A stretch of 64,000 nt of DNA, from assembly GCA_031216915.1 (NCBI GenBank), contig CM062290.1, positions 381,654,718-381,718,717 of the forward strand, read 5' to 3'. Made by a program: the position numbers and the translations under genes. How positions within the stretch are numbered: position 1 is the first letter of the stretch; the number at the start of each line of letters is the position of its first letter. Shown here one piece after another: positions 22,406 through 32,560 of this stretch. This DNA is from Pictodentalium vernedei. Taxonomy: Eukaryota > Mollusca > Scaphopoda > Dentaliida > Dentaliidae. The notes below the pieces were generated by a model. That model searched no databases. It worked only from the letters and a program-made list of their open reading frames with translations, and was not told the origin of the DNA.

Positions 22406-23689
22406 TGTCTCTCATCACCGACAAATCCTATGAGTGTGTAAATAGTGAACTCGACTTATTTTCAATACCACCATTACATGCCAGTGTGAAACACAGACCA
22501 TTGGCTACTATAGGAAACAGTGGACCGATAGAATTCAATATCGCTGGGTTGGGAGATGATTATTGGAATGTGGGACATACATATCTGTATGTTAAGGCAA
22601 AGGTTGTAGATTCCAATGGAGCAGCAATCACAAATGATGCCAAAGTGGGACCGGTCAATTTATGGATGCATTCCATATTCAGTGAAATCGACATAAGTTT
22701 GAATGAGAAACCGGTGTCTTCTTTCAACACTTACCACTGCATAGACTACATAGAGACTTTGTTAAGTTATGGACCAGCAGCCAAAAAGTCAAAATTGACT
22801 AATGCCTTATGGCACAAGGACACGGCTGGCCACAGGGAAGATCTCACAGAAGATAACAATGGATTTGCCATGGGAAAAAAAGTTTACGGTTGAAAGTAAA
22901 GTCTTGGACATAGCAGGAAGATTGCACTTGAATATTGTTTTCAAACACGTTGCCTACTGAATGGGGTTAACGTTCGCGTAAAAATGAACAGAGCCAAAGA
23001 TGCATTTGCCTTGATGGCAGATGCTGAAACTTACAAAAACAAGATTATGGACGTTTCCATGTTTGTCCGAAAAGAGAGACTCCATTCAGTCGTGAGAATG
23101 GGTAACGAAACAGCATTGGCAAAAGCAACGGCAAAATATCCCATCGACTGCGTGGAAACCAAAGTGTTCTCAGTGCAAAAGGGACATCTCAGCATCACAC
23201 AAGAAAATTTATTTCTTGGCCAACTTCCTAAACGCATCATGGTGGGATGCTTGGACAACGACGCCTTCAATGGAAATTTTTCAAAGAATCCATACAATTT
23301 AAAAAAAAACTACAACATCAATTACTTTGCTCTGTATGTAGACGGACAACAGATTCCTGCAAAACCCCTACAACCTCGAGTCGATCAACAAGGAGTGGCG
23401 AGATGTTATGCAACACTGTTCCAAGGAACCGGACAGATGTAGAAGAATGAAGGAAACCATATTAGCCGAGAGGAGTATATAAAAGGATACACGCTGTTCG
23501 TGTTTGACCTGAGTCCAGACCTATCACATGGACAACACTTCGATGTGGTGAAGAGAGGAAATTTGAGACTGGAACACCCATTTCGAAGATCCGTTGCCGA
23601 CCACGATCAACGTATTAGTGAGTGCAGAATTCCAAAACATCATAGAAGAGGACAAGAATAGACAAGACATTTTCGACTACTCGACATGA
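22405..23689 (+). pseudogene. Major capsid protein (double jelly roll), Polinton/adintovirus type
   Basis: ATG at 22,405; the first open part runs to about 22,875 and contains SELDLFSIPP, then ANDAKVGPVNLWMHSIFSE with T in place of A at its start, and YIETLLSYGPAAKKSK. A shift in an A-run at about 22,875 and another near 22,965 lead to the second open part (22,984-23,442): RAKDAFALM, FVRKERL, ENLFLGQLPKRIMVGCLDN and NPYNLKKNYNINYFALYVDG. A TAG at 23,440, a further open stretch (GYTLFVFDLSPDLSHGQHFD) and a third shift bring it to TGA at 23,687. The full length would be about 425 codons, normal for the family. It forms the capsid shell. The four lesions make it a fossil. Confidence 0.88.
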
Positions 23690-24137
23690 ACACGTTGCAG
23701 TAGAAGAACGCCCTCTGATCAGATGATTGTTTCAAGAGAATTTGTTTGGGCGTATTTGCAAGAAACAGACTACCACGAAGATTACCAGATCACAGTCCAA
23801 TGGCTTTGATAGTCAACACAGATCCAGAACACAGAAAAGGATAACATTGGTTGGCTCTTTTCGTGAGCCACAAATACGCGGAATACTTTGACTCCTATGG
23901 ATTACCTCCAAGACACAGACTATTCCACACTTTTCTCAAGACGAATTCCAGATATTGGAAATAAAACGAAAAAAACGTCGTCAAGGATCGTTACCAGTCT
24001 GTGGGCAGTATTGTTTGTTTTATCTCAAACATCGCTGTCGAGGTGCGTCAATGGACAAAATAGTCGATATGTTTACAACCTATTTAATAGACAATGTGGT
24101 GTTGGTTGATGAAGTCATAAATGAAATCTACCACTAG
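23686..24137 (+). pseudogene. Adenain-type cysteine protease, right copy
   Basis: The C5-family protease matures capsid proteins in adenoviruses, Polintons and adintoviruses. The ATG at 23,686 overlaps the capsid stop as ATGA. Seen in order: a start MNTLQ (then TAG), LGVFARNRLPRRL, IVNTDPEHRKG, a TAA directly before the catalytic His (HWLALFVSHK, His codon 23,845), AEYFDSYGLPP with the acidic residue, then after a shift the nucleophile region VCGQYCLFYLKHRCRGAS (Cys codon 24,012, open 23,955-24,137). Length of about 150 codons is short for the family but complete in motifs. At least three stops and one frameshift. Confidence 0.87.
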
Positions 24138-24220
24138 ATGTCCCTGCTATGAAGAAAAACTATAAAAGGAACGTCTCCAGCGAAAATCGTCATTTGTGTG
24201 CCGACAGCCGAAGTGGAAGA

Positions 24221-24425
24221 ATGTCTACTAGCATAACCGTCTTCAAAACCAAAAACGAATTACAGATTCAACTGTTCAAGAACGACGTTGGATTCATGTT
24301 TTCCACAGAAGATTGGCATTGGGTCACCAAAGCAGTGACCGTGGCAAAGAAGAAAAAACATTGAACAGAATCAAGAAGACACCACTAAACCAAAGAGAGG
24401 CAGAAAACCAAAGAAGGATGATTAG
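24221..24425 (+). pseudogene. Small AT-hook protein, right copy
   Basis: Starts MSTSITVFKTKNELQIQLFK and keeps EDWHWVTKA. It needs a frameshift near 24,340 to reach the KPKRGRKPKKDD end at 24,423, which the left copy also has. It lies 83 bases after the protease and 5 bases before the IAP start. The two copies differ at many sites but share the tail, so the AT-hook is likely the functional part. No homologue recognised. Confidence 0.55.
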
Positions 24426-24430
24426 ATAGA

Positions 24431-25112
24431 ATGCTCACGATTCCATGTTTTATCACGATGGCTCTGAATGAATTCGAACAAGAAACGAGAAACCAAGATT
24501 CGAGAAATCCATTTCCACGAGACTATGCAGAGAGCATGAACGTTGAACCGTTTTATCAGGATGTTCCACAACAAGTACTGGAGCAGATGCGACGCGGAGA
24601 GTCTCGTTCACTGATTGCTCTAGATAAATTTGAGCCAGTACAGAGACTACCGCGCCACATGGAGTATGCATTGGAAGAACACCGCCTCAAGACATTTGCA
24701 AATATGTTACAAAGAGAAAGCGCAAAAAAACCCCGAAATAACTAGCTAGAGTTGGCTTCTTTTATTTAGGGACAGGAAACAGAACTCAATGTTTTTATCG
24801 TGCAATTGATGTGCGATTCTGGAATAAAGAAGATGATGTTAATGAAGAACCTAGACATACTCCAGAATGTAATTATATTCCAAACCTACCTGAATTGATA
24901 GAGGAGGAAGACGAATGCAACGAAGAACAAGAAAAAGAGGCCGTAAGAAAACAAAATTCACGGAAATGATGTGTTTGTTTATTAACTGAAGCCAATGTCT
25001 CTCCTCGACCATGTAATCACTTGTGCCTGTGTACTGACTGTAAAAATCACTGAGAAGATGTCCAATCTGAAAAAAGACAGTGTATGAATATTTGACAATC
25101 TACATACCATAA
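24431..25112 (+). pseudogene. BIR-RING IAP-like protein, right copy (BIR kept, RING broken)
   Basis: The ATG at 24,431 opens 104 codons (LKTFANMLQRESAKKP) before a shift. The frame continues through LARVGFFYLGTGNRTQCFYR, an FWNKEDD segment and HTPECNYI, which is the rest of a BIR. The second zinc ligand of the usual CF-x-C is Arg here (CFYR). An acidic linker follows. The RING begins CVCLLTEANVSPRPCNHLCL after a TGA in place of its first Cys, keeps the PCNH Cys that the left copy has lost, then breaks at CKNH with a stop. A shifted YLTIYIP end is at 25,091-25,111. Together the two copies show that the ancestral gene was a one-BIR, one-RING IAP. Confidence 0.82.
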
Positions 25113-25449
25113 AAAGTTGTATTGTGATTTGTTCAAATGTAAAGAATGTGTTGTTACATTTTTTTTTAGTATAGCATTCCCATACTCGAGGGGCTTGAGG
25201 GCAGATCAAGAGAAATATTTTCATGGGCCTCTCATACTGTTGTCAAAATATCCCCAGATGGGTATTCTCCGATAGGTATCTCCAAATAGGTATCCCAGAA
25301 AGGTGTCCTGGCTGTAAACATAAGGGGCTTGGGGTTAGATTAAGAGAAATAGCTTCATGGCCCTTATGTACACATACATATAGTATACTAGACAGAAGGC
25401 ATTACAGATCAAAGGATGATGGGTACAAATGGTTTAAGTAGACGAGGAT

Positions 25450-25861
25450 TCTTAGGGAATTCGAACTCCTTTGGGTGATTTCGGTGATCATTTTGGTGAT
25501 TTCCTGTCATTCCCAGGCTCATTTCGGTAATTCTTGGTAAAACAATGCTCTAGTACAATGAAATACACCTCATAGTTGCCTTATAGCGCTACCATTTACA
25601 TCAAAGATTCGAGTTAGGATAAGTCCGTTTCGGTGATTTCGGTAATCATTTCGGCGATTTCCGGTGATTTTCGGGCTTATTTGGGTAATTCTTGGTAAAA
25701 GAAAATACTTTAGTACAATGAAACACTCCCCTTAGTTGCCTTATAGCACTACGTGCTACTATTTACTTCAAAGATTCTTGTTAAGATAAGTCCGTTTCGG
25801 TGATTTCGGTAATCATTTCGCCGAATTCCGGTCATTCTCGTGCTCTTTGGGTAATTCGTGA
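25450..25861 (+). repeat. Right terminal inverted repeat with tandem subunits
   Basis: Three units of about 150-165 bp carry GTGATTTCGGTAATCATTTC, GGGTAATTCTTGGTAAAA, TTGCCTTATAGC and ATCAAAGATTC blocks. They mirror 18,284-18,600. The repeat ends at GGGTAATTCGTG, where a dispersed R1 repeat starts abruptly. Confidence 0.75.
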
Positions 25862-26160
25862 TACTCCGATTCAATCGAACATACCCCCAAAACATATCCC
25901 CGTCATATAAGAAGCCTTTAGATAACCTGCTGCCGTAGAAACCAAGATGGCGGACTCCACTTTACAAAATGGACGACGGAAACGCATATTACCATAACAA
26001 CACGCGCTGCGCATTAACACCACTCATAACTATGGGGATGATGTCACAAGATGGCCGATAACGCGCGTTACCATTACAACACAACTTTGCGACCCCCAGT
26101 GACGTGACTATGGCGTCACATGAGACCCGGCATGAAATCCGGGTGATGTGGCCTTAACCA
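25862..26160 (+). repeat. Dispersed CCAT/CpG-rich repeat (R1)
   Basis: It starts ATACTCCGATTCAATCGAAC and has ACCAAGATGGCGGACTCC, AAAATGGACGACGG, ACACGCGCTGCGCATT and AAGATGGCCGATA at roughly regular spacing. It directly abuts the viral element's right end. Confidence 0.7.
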
Positions 26161-26210
26161 TGCAACCAATACTACTACTCGCCTATCCAGAAATCTTGAA
26201 ATTTAAGGTA

Positions 26211-26588
26211 TATTTATTATTAATTTATTTATTCGGGTTTAAGGTCACATACTAATGCACAATGGCTAATCGTGACCGTGACAGTTTGACGGGTGGAGGA
26301 AGCCGGAATACCCGGAGAGAACCACCGACCAACGACGAGCAACTGTCAGCTCCTCAACATTCTAACTCTGTTCAAGCTCCGCTCAAGCAGGGTTACAGCG
26401 GTTGAAGACATGTGCACCATCGACGTGCAGTACGCCTTAGTACACGGCGTCATCGTGCCCCCATGTAGGCAACGGGGATAAAGTGCCTTGCCCAGGGACA
26501 CAACGCGGGTCGTCCCGGACGGGGATCGAACTCGGGACATCTAGCAATAGAAGTCCAACAGTCTACCTCTGAATCACCGCGTTCCTCT
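26211..26588 (-). mobile_element. SINE with tRNA-type head
   Basis: Flanked by a 13-bp target duplication GAAATTTAAGGTA (26,198-26,210 and 26,589-26,601). On the minus strand the head reads ACGCGGTGATTCAGAGGTAG with a B box GAGTTCGATCCC. The body TGTGTCCCTGGGCAAGGCAC is shared with the other SINEs, and the tail is AATA/TTA-rich. Transcribed by RNA polymerase III and mobilised by a LINE. Confidence 0.88.
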
Positions 26589-26601
26589 GAAATTTAAGGT
26601 A

Positions 26602-27715
26602 ATTGTGAACCGAATGTGTTAGTATGATGTAACAATTAGTGCAATTTAATCCTGTCACAAGTTGCGTAACTACCAGAAAATAAAAGATTTACATAGACTG
26701 CAGTTTTGCCTAAATAACATGCACCAATCGTCTGCATGGTAGTTGCCTAAAGGCCAGACAATTGTTGGTTTGATTTTTTGTATTCTACTCAACACTCAGA
26801 ATTCTTGAAAGTCTTTGAAACTCTTTGAAATTTATTTCAGGGCATGAGGTTGTGTTATATACTGATAGAACGTTTCACTGCTATTTCGTCCCTTGATTGC
26901 AATAAGGCGTCATCAGCAATGCTTTAGCACTGTATATGACGCTTTGTTGCACTCTAAGGACGATTTGTACTTCATCGTCTAGCTCGCCTTGAGATATTTT
27001 AGGTTAGCTGCTCGTTACTGGTCTATATGTTATTTCAGGTGAATTGCTCCTGCAATTGATCTCATGTCCAGGACTGTTATTATGACAGTAACTGATCTTG
27101 TGTTCTGGATTCCGTTGAGTAGATGAGAGCAGTCAGTCATTCGAGTCAGTATTCGAGTCAGTATAGTATTCTATTACGTCACTATCTGCACGTCATCCAT
27201 TCGTTAAATAAATGAAGTAGTAACACGAAAACGTAATCACAATACGTCATTCACGAATGAAGGCTCTGCAGTGTTCAAGTTGTTTGCCGTCGTCAAAGCT
27301 TTCGCAAATAACACAGACGTTTCGTATTGAATGTGATTTTAATGGATGGTGTTGTACGTATTGTAAATATTTACGCTTAATTTTTAAACGTAAATGATAG
27401 TTTTTCAGCCGGTAACCCTACGAACTCTGGTGGTACCAATGTATGTAATTTGAACTTAAGTTGGGATTTTACATGAAAATTCCATAATGGGTTATATGTG
27501 ATAAAACTGATTAGAAAATATTCCTGATGTGGTGAGAAAAAGGAATCTTTTTACAGAATCTAACAATTCCATGTAGTTTTCGAGTTATGGTCATTTGAAG
27601 TTTCACAATTTGTCAAAAATTTAGTTGTTGGGACATAGTGCTTCCTATATAAATTCCAGAACCAAAAACGCCCCAAAATATATTTTTGATGTGTTCATTG
27701 AAAGATTATCATATA
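26602..27715. other. No recognised feature
   Basis: AT-rich sequence without a supported gene or repeat. Confidence 0.5.
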
Positions 27716-27851
27716 ATGCCTGTGTTTGCTATGAGTAACCAGAACATGCCGTGCTTTGGATGCCATTCGATATGGCAATTGGGCGCAATTCCAACGCGCA
27801 ATTAAGCCTAGATAAGCGCACTTTTCGTGACAGGACTTCTAGTTTTAACTG
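27716..27851 (-). mobile_element. Tc1-type MITE, one end only
   Basis: It carries ATTCGATATGGCAATTG and the terminal GACAGGACTTCTAGTTTTAA-CTG of the family at 45,707. The other half is absent, so it is a truncated copy. Confidence 0.75.
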
Positions 27852-28004
27852 TATCTTCCATGTCACTTTAATGGCAGCAATTGGAAGAGTTTATATTCTT
27901 TATTTGGAGATAAACTAATTACTATTTTCATCGTGCTGCCTTGGGGCTGCACAATGAAAATATTGATTAGTCAACCCCACACCTTCACTTAGCAGCCATC
28001 TTAC

Positions 28005-28255
28005 TTAACCCTTTACCTAACATGAAAGACAGACGACACTTGCAAAAAAAATTCTTGAATAACTATTTTTTTTCATTTTTTGTCTCAAAAACATAGGTTA
28101 TGACCCCTCATTGGAACGAGATCGACGAGCTCGTTCCAATGAGGGATCATAACCTATGTTTTTGAGACAAAAAATGAAAAAATAATTAAAATTAATAGGC
28201 GATTTTTGAGAATAGCGCTGGCCGGTTTTGGCCGTTACGTTGGATAAAAGGTTAA
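28005..28255 (+). mobile_element. Foldback MITE, TTAA family (copy D)
   Basis: Bounded by TTAA at 28,005 and 28,252. The central stem ATTGGAACGAGATCGACGAG pairs with CTCGTTCCAATGAGG, followed by GGTTATGACC arms. It is well preserved. Confidence 0.8.
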
Positions 28256-28337
28256 TGAAATTATGACGTGTCATGTTCTGGGACCAGAAAAAGCGGTCTC
28301 TCAGGTTCAAAGGTTTACAATAATATTCCGATTGGAA

Positions 28338-28735
28338 ATAACTGGACACTTCCGGAACATAACTCTTACTCCCCCGAACCTTGCTGGACTGGAACAACTG
28401 GGCACTTCCGGAACATAACGCTTACTCCCCCAAACTTTGCTGGACTGGAACAACTGGGTACTTCCGGAAGATAACTCTTACTCCCCCGAGCCTTGCTGGA
28501 CTGGAACAACAGAGTACTTCCGGAGCATAACTTTTACTCCCCCGAAACTTGCTGGACCGGAACAACTGGGTACTTCCGGAAGATAACTCTTACTCCCCCG
28601 AACCTTGCTGGACTGGAACAACTTGGTACTTCCGGAACATATCTCTTACTCCTTCGAACCTTGCTGGACTGGGACAACTGGGTACTTCCGGAACATAACT
28701 CTTACTCCCCCGAACCTTGCTGGACTAGAATTTAA
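28338..28735 (+). repeat. 56-bp minisatellite, about seven units
   Basis: The unit CTTCCGGAACATAACTCTTA-CTCCCCCGAACCTTGCTGGA-CTGGAACAACTGGGCA repeats in tandem with a few changes per unit. Because 56 is not divisible by three, each unit is read in all three frames, and long stretches are stop-free in several frames (28,268-28,868). I see no start context or splice signal that would make it a gene. Confidence 0.9.
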
Positions 28736-29308
28736 TCATAACAGTATAATAACCTCGTTTGAGAGAGTGGGATATGAGCATGGAAAATCACTCTCTCTTG
28801 TCCGCCCAATCAGATTGAATGGGTACAAATGGCGGTATCCGAATGATTTTCTAACTTTTATACCATGATTACCTATTCTACTATACATGAAAAGCCTATG
28901 ACATAAATTTTTAGCTTTACACACCAACCGTGATGAACACGTCGACCTGAATGCAACCTTGTCTAAGTTTATCGTACGTCGCCTCGCGAAGAGTGAAATG
29001 GAAGTGGCAATTATTTAATACGTTTTTAAATGGGTTTACCTCATAAGATGCCAAAAATTAACAAACATGTATTGTCTCATGTTAATAAAGCATGCATAAT
29101 TCGAAATAGTATGTTATTAAAAAGAAAAAGGCTCAGTTTCTTTTTTTTTTTCATTTCGTTTCGGCGATAAAATTGACAGCGGAAGTACCGCCCACTGATG
29201 CTCGTGTAAACAAAAACAGATTCGCTCGTATGTCCGTCTGCTGTTCAGTAAAATCGAGAAAAAATAATAGCGACTCTTAATAATCTGACGATCATGGTAT
29301 GAATAAAA

Positions 29309-29445
29309 TATACCCAAAGTAGCTTGGTGTACCAAATGTTCAGCACTCGTGGTGAAGTGGTGTTAACCGCGCGCCAAAGGCTCGCGGTTAACACCACTTC
29401 ACCACTCGTGGTGAACATTTGGTACACCAAGCTACTATGGGTATA
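29309..29445. repeat. Near-perfect palindrome
   Basis: ATACCCAAAGTAGCTTGGTG ... CACCAAGCTACTATGGGTAT, with an inner CGCGGTTAACACCACTTCAC arm. About 60-base arms with a very short loop; probably a foldback MITE. Confidence 0.8.
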
Positions 29446-29590
29446 TTCTATATATACTATTCAAAAAAAGAAGGGGATATTTGATAAAAGTGAGAAATAT
29501 ATTTATATACATGAAGAAATATATTTATATTTTCATCAAAAAGACAGTTGAGGCATTCCACTGTGACATCTGGTGAATGATTTGAGCGAT

Positions 29591-30006
29591 TATTTATTTA
29601 TTTATTTATTTATTCATTTATTGATGTTTAAGATCATATACTTATGCACAGTGGCTAATCATGACCGTGACAGTTTTACGGGTGGAGGAAGCCGGAGTAC
29701 CCGGGGAGAACCACCGAGTAACGACGAGCAGCTGCCAGCTCCCCAACATCGTAAATCCACACTGCGGCACATGCAGAGTTAGATTGGTTGAAGACATGCG
29801 CACCTTCGACGTGCAGCACGCCTTAGTACACGGCGGCATCGAGCCCCCATGTGGACAATCGGGGTTAAATGCCTTTCGCAAGGACACAAATCGGGGGTCC
29901 GAATCGATCGCTCAGACGGTCACCCATCCGAAGATTAATCGGGGTCGACGTTGCTTAACTTCGGTGATCTGACGAGAACCGGTTACCACAACGCCACCGC
30001 GCCCCC
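29591..30006 (-). mobile_element. SINE with 5S-rRNA-derived head
   Basis: Flanked by the 12-bp duplication GATTTGAGCGAT (29,579-29,590 and 30,007-30,018). On the minus strand the head contains TCTCGTCAGATCACCGAAGT, TAAGCAACGTCGACCCCG and CTTCGGATGGGTGACCGTCT. These line up with the internal promoter of 5S rRNA (A box, intermediate element, C box). The body and the TTTATTTA tail (on this strand) match the tRNA-headed SINEs of this window. It is a recent insertion judging by its clean duplication. Confidence 0.9.
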
Positions 30007-30131
30007 GATTTGAGCGATAGTTGGGTGTTTGACAAGCACATATTCCACGCACTGAGCTGTGGAAGACATAGATAGTCAGTCAGAGAATTTACCACAGTCA
30101 GTCCAAGACCTCAATACCTTGTAAATCCTCC

Positions 30132-31112
30132 TCAGTTCGCAAGACAAGCGCGGATCCGACGTGACATACTCCTCACCAAACGTCCAATATCGGCGTGACT
30201 AATGTTATTTCTTTCTTCCTGCAGTGCAGCGGCGAGTTCTTGGACATTGATAGGGGGCTGTTGGCGTTGTCGTACGCACTTGCCAAGCATATCCCAGACG
30301 TGTTCGATTCGTAAAAGGTCTGGACGTAGTGCTGGCCAAGGCAGTGTAGTGATGTTCTGCTCCTGGAGGAATTCTGTCGCGACACGGGCCCTGTGTGCTC
30401 CTGCATTGTCATCTTGAAAAATGAATCGACGGTGGTTACGTCGCCCAAATGGCACCAAATGAGCTGCTAACATGTTGTCACGGTAGTACTGCCCTATGAC
30501 ACGCCCTTGGATGGAATGTAATGCTGTTCTGCTTGTCATGGTTATGCCTCCCCACACCATAACCGATCCACCACCAAAACGATCGTGCTGCCTAATGGTT
30601 ACGTCATAGTATCGTTCGTTCCGCCGCCGACACACACTGTATTGCCTGTCGAGAAAGTCGAGAGTGAACCTCGATTCATCGGAAACCATAGCATTGCTCC
30701 ATCGACGATTTTCCCAGCGCCGTCGTGCTCCACACCAATTACGCCTTGCTGCGATGTGACGTTCAGTCAGACGTGGAATTATTCGAGGTCGTCGAGCGTA
30801 CAGATCCCAGCTCTGTAGGCGATTTCGGATAGTCTGACCACTGACTCACACATCTGTCGCTCGGTGCAGCTGCTGTCCAATTTCTGATTCACTTTGATGG
30901 CGGTTTCTTGATGATGTGGTTCGGATGAAAAGATCCTGGTTAGCAGTTGTCGTCCTGGGACGGTCTAACCGACGTTTTGCATCAACATTGCCTGTCTGAC
31001 GATAGCATGACCACAACTTACTAATCACCGATTGGGTGACGTGAGAATTTGAGCACTGCAGTCTGTCTGTTGCCGGCTTCCAACATGCCAACGGAACGTA
31101 AACGTTCGCCAC
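30132..31112 (-). pseudogene. Tc1/mariner transposase, DD34E, frameshifted
   Basis: The C-terminal 186 codons (30,132-30,689) hold all three catalytic acids: Asp in VSDESRF (residue 4), Asp in FQDDNAGAHRA (94) and Glu in RPDLLRIEHVWDML (129). There are 34 residues between the last two, as in Tc1. A GGGSVMVWGGI motif is present. The N-terminal helix-turn-helix region lies at 30,846-31,112 and in a second frame (31,021 onward: LTRGERLRSVGMLEAGNRQT), so at least two shifts separate it. A stop near 30,845 also interrupts. The canonical PSDLNPIE reads RPDLLRIE. Cut-and-paste transposition at TA sites is the family's activity; this copy is unlikely to be active. I could not define its terminal repeats. 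Confidence 0.9.
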
Positions 31113-31319
31113 GTGTCAGTCTTCGCATACTTGAAGAGTTACGTTTCGACCAGAAACTATAGATGAACAAGTTTATACCAAGAAAAGAACGATGAGACCT
31201 CCGAAAAAGCCCCTCCAGTACAAATGAAAATTTTAAAACGTACCCCACAGACATTAACGCGTCGCTCGTGCGAAAAACCTGCACGAAGTGATCGTGGGCC
31301 AGTGACATTCATGATCCAC

Positions 31320-32050
31320 ACTAAACTTGGTAACATATTGATCTGTCCAATCACGAGTATCGAATACCATTTTCCGAAAATATCAACATCAGTTTAGATA
31401 TCCCCTACTTTATTTAATGTTCAGGCATCAATTCACGCTGAAAAATTAAGTCATATTCCCCTGTCGGTCGGCAAAACGAAATATCAAAATGATATTTAGA
31501 AATCGATATTTCATCGTAGGTTCGGATGACGAATCACATGTACTTTAAACGAGTCAGCACATCAGTAATGAATTCCAGAGTCCCAAATACAAACGAATTC
31601 GAATAATTGATAGTGACAGTGACTAAATCAATTCATTAAATCAGCGGTTTCAAAGTTTGACTTTCTCATTCACCTTCCAGCGAAAAGCCGAAATCACTTT
31701 CAAATTTCTTCAGTTCAACTTCACACGTCTTCAGTGCATTGAGTTCAAAAAAAATAAAATGACGTGTCTTGTTATTGAAAATAAGAAAGTCGTGTTTTTT
31801 TGTTATTGTTCTATTTCTTCGAAACACATTGCGATTATTTCAATTCGCCAGCCTTGGTAAATCGTAAAGTTAGGGGAGAAATAAGACGGGACTACTTTTT
31901 TGTGCGGATATTCACACATTCCAATGGTTGGAGTTTGGTTGTTGTAATTTTTGTATGGACGCCGGTTCGGCACATAAATTTTGCGCCTTAATGGCAAATA
32001 AAGGCCACAAATTGGAGAGTTTGTAGTCGTAGAGCATTAAATAAAAAGAA
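31320..32050. other. No recognised feature
   Basis: AT-rich sequence. No gene or repeat that I can support. Confidence 0.5.
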
Positions 32051-32052
32051 AA

Positions 32053-32160
32053 TTCACGAAAATTTGATGAATACCGAAATGCGTCGCGAGTGAAGATCCC
32101 CATATTTCTTGTAGCCACTCACGAGATATTTTCGGTATTCATCAAATTTTCGTGAATATC
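32053..32160. repeat. Foldback element
   Basis: ATTCACGAAAATTTGATGAA and TACCGAAAT pair with ATTTTCGGTATTCATCAAAT and TTTCGTGAAT around a GTCGCGAGTGAAGATCC loop. Confidence 0.7.
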
Positions 32161-32439
32161 CTCTATTTTTTGGAATAGTATTTGTTAAGAATTCTTGTGT
32201 CACCAATAATGCGCAAAGATTTTCCGACGACCAAGAAGACAACGGTAATTAAGCCTTAATTAACCAGGTCACATTTCCACAAGTCACGTTAATATTATTA
32301 CTTCTGTTATCATTATTAATATTTGTTTAGTGGTAAGTGCGGGGATGGGAACTGGATATCCAAATGCCGATTTAACCATTTAACCAATGAATGGGAGGCA
32401 CCTGCCCGCGTAATTTAGAAATTAAGCAGTTGAAGAAAT

Positions 32440-32560
32440 ACATTTTTTTTGCAAAACAATTCAACAAGACCATATCACGTGACCCACCATTTGAACGAGC
32501 ACGTCGTGCTCGTTCAAATAATGGGTCGCATGATTTGGTTTGGTTGAATTTTTTGAAAAA
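32440..32560. repeat. Imperfect palindrome with GAACGAGCACG core
   Basis: CATTTGAACGAGCACG faces CGTGCTCGTTCAAAT, with GACCCAC / GGGTCGC flanks and poorer outer arms. It resembles the foldback MITE cores of the window but lacks the TTAA ends. Confidence 0.6.

Larger units (their letters stand above)
18284..25861. mobile_element. Head-to-head pair of truncated Polinton/adintovirus-like elements
   Basis: The two ends are long inverted copies, 18,284-20,205 and 23,789-25,861 (about 2 kb each). They carry tandem subrepeats at the tips and the protease, AT-hook and IAP genes inside. The right unit adds integrase, minor capsid, basic protein and major capsid on the plus strand. The left unit has an integrase scrap joined directly to the protease on the minus strand. 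The two units meet at about 20,281-20,320. Polintons (Mavericks) and adintoviruses are self-synthesising integrating dsDNA elements, usually 15-20 kb. Here polymerase B, the packaging ATPase and the integrase N-terminus are missing and every gene is damaged. Confidence 0.85.

Noticed and set aside
29900..29990. 5S rRNA gene
   Set aside because: Only the promoter-containing part is similar, fused to a SINE body, with flanking duplication.
30173..31354. Additional plus- and minus-strand frames over the Tc1 element
   Set aside because: They overlap the transposase in other frames; those with transposase motifs are included in the pseudogene call.
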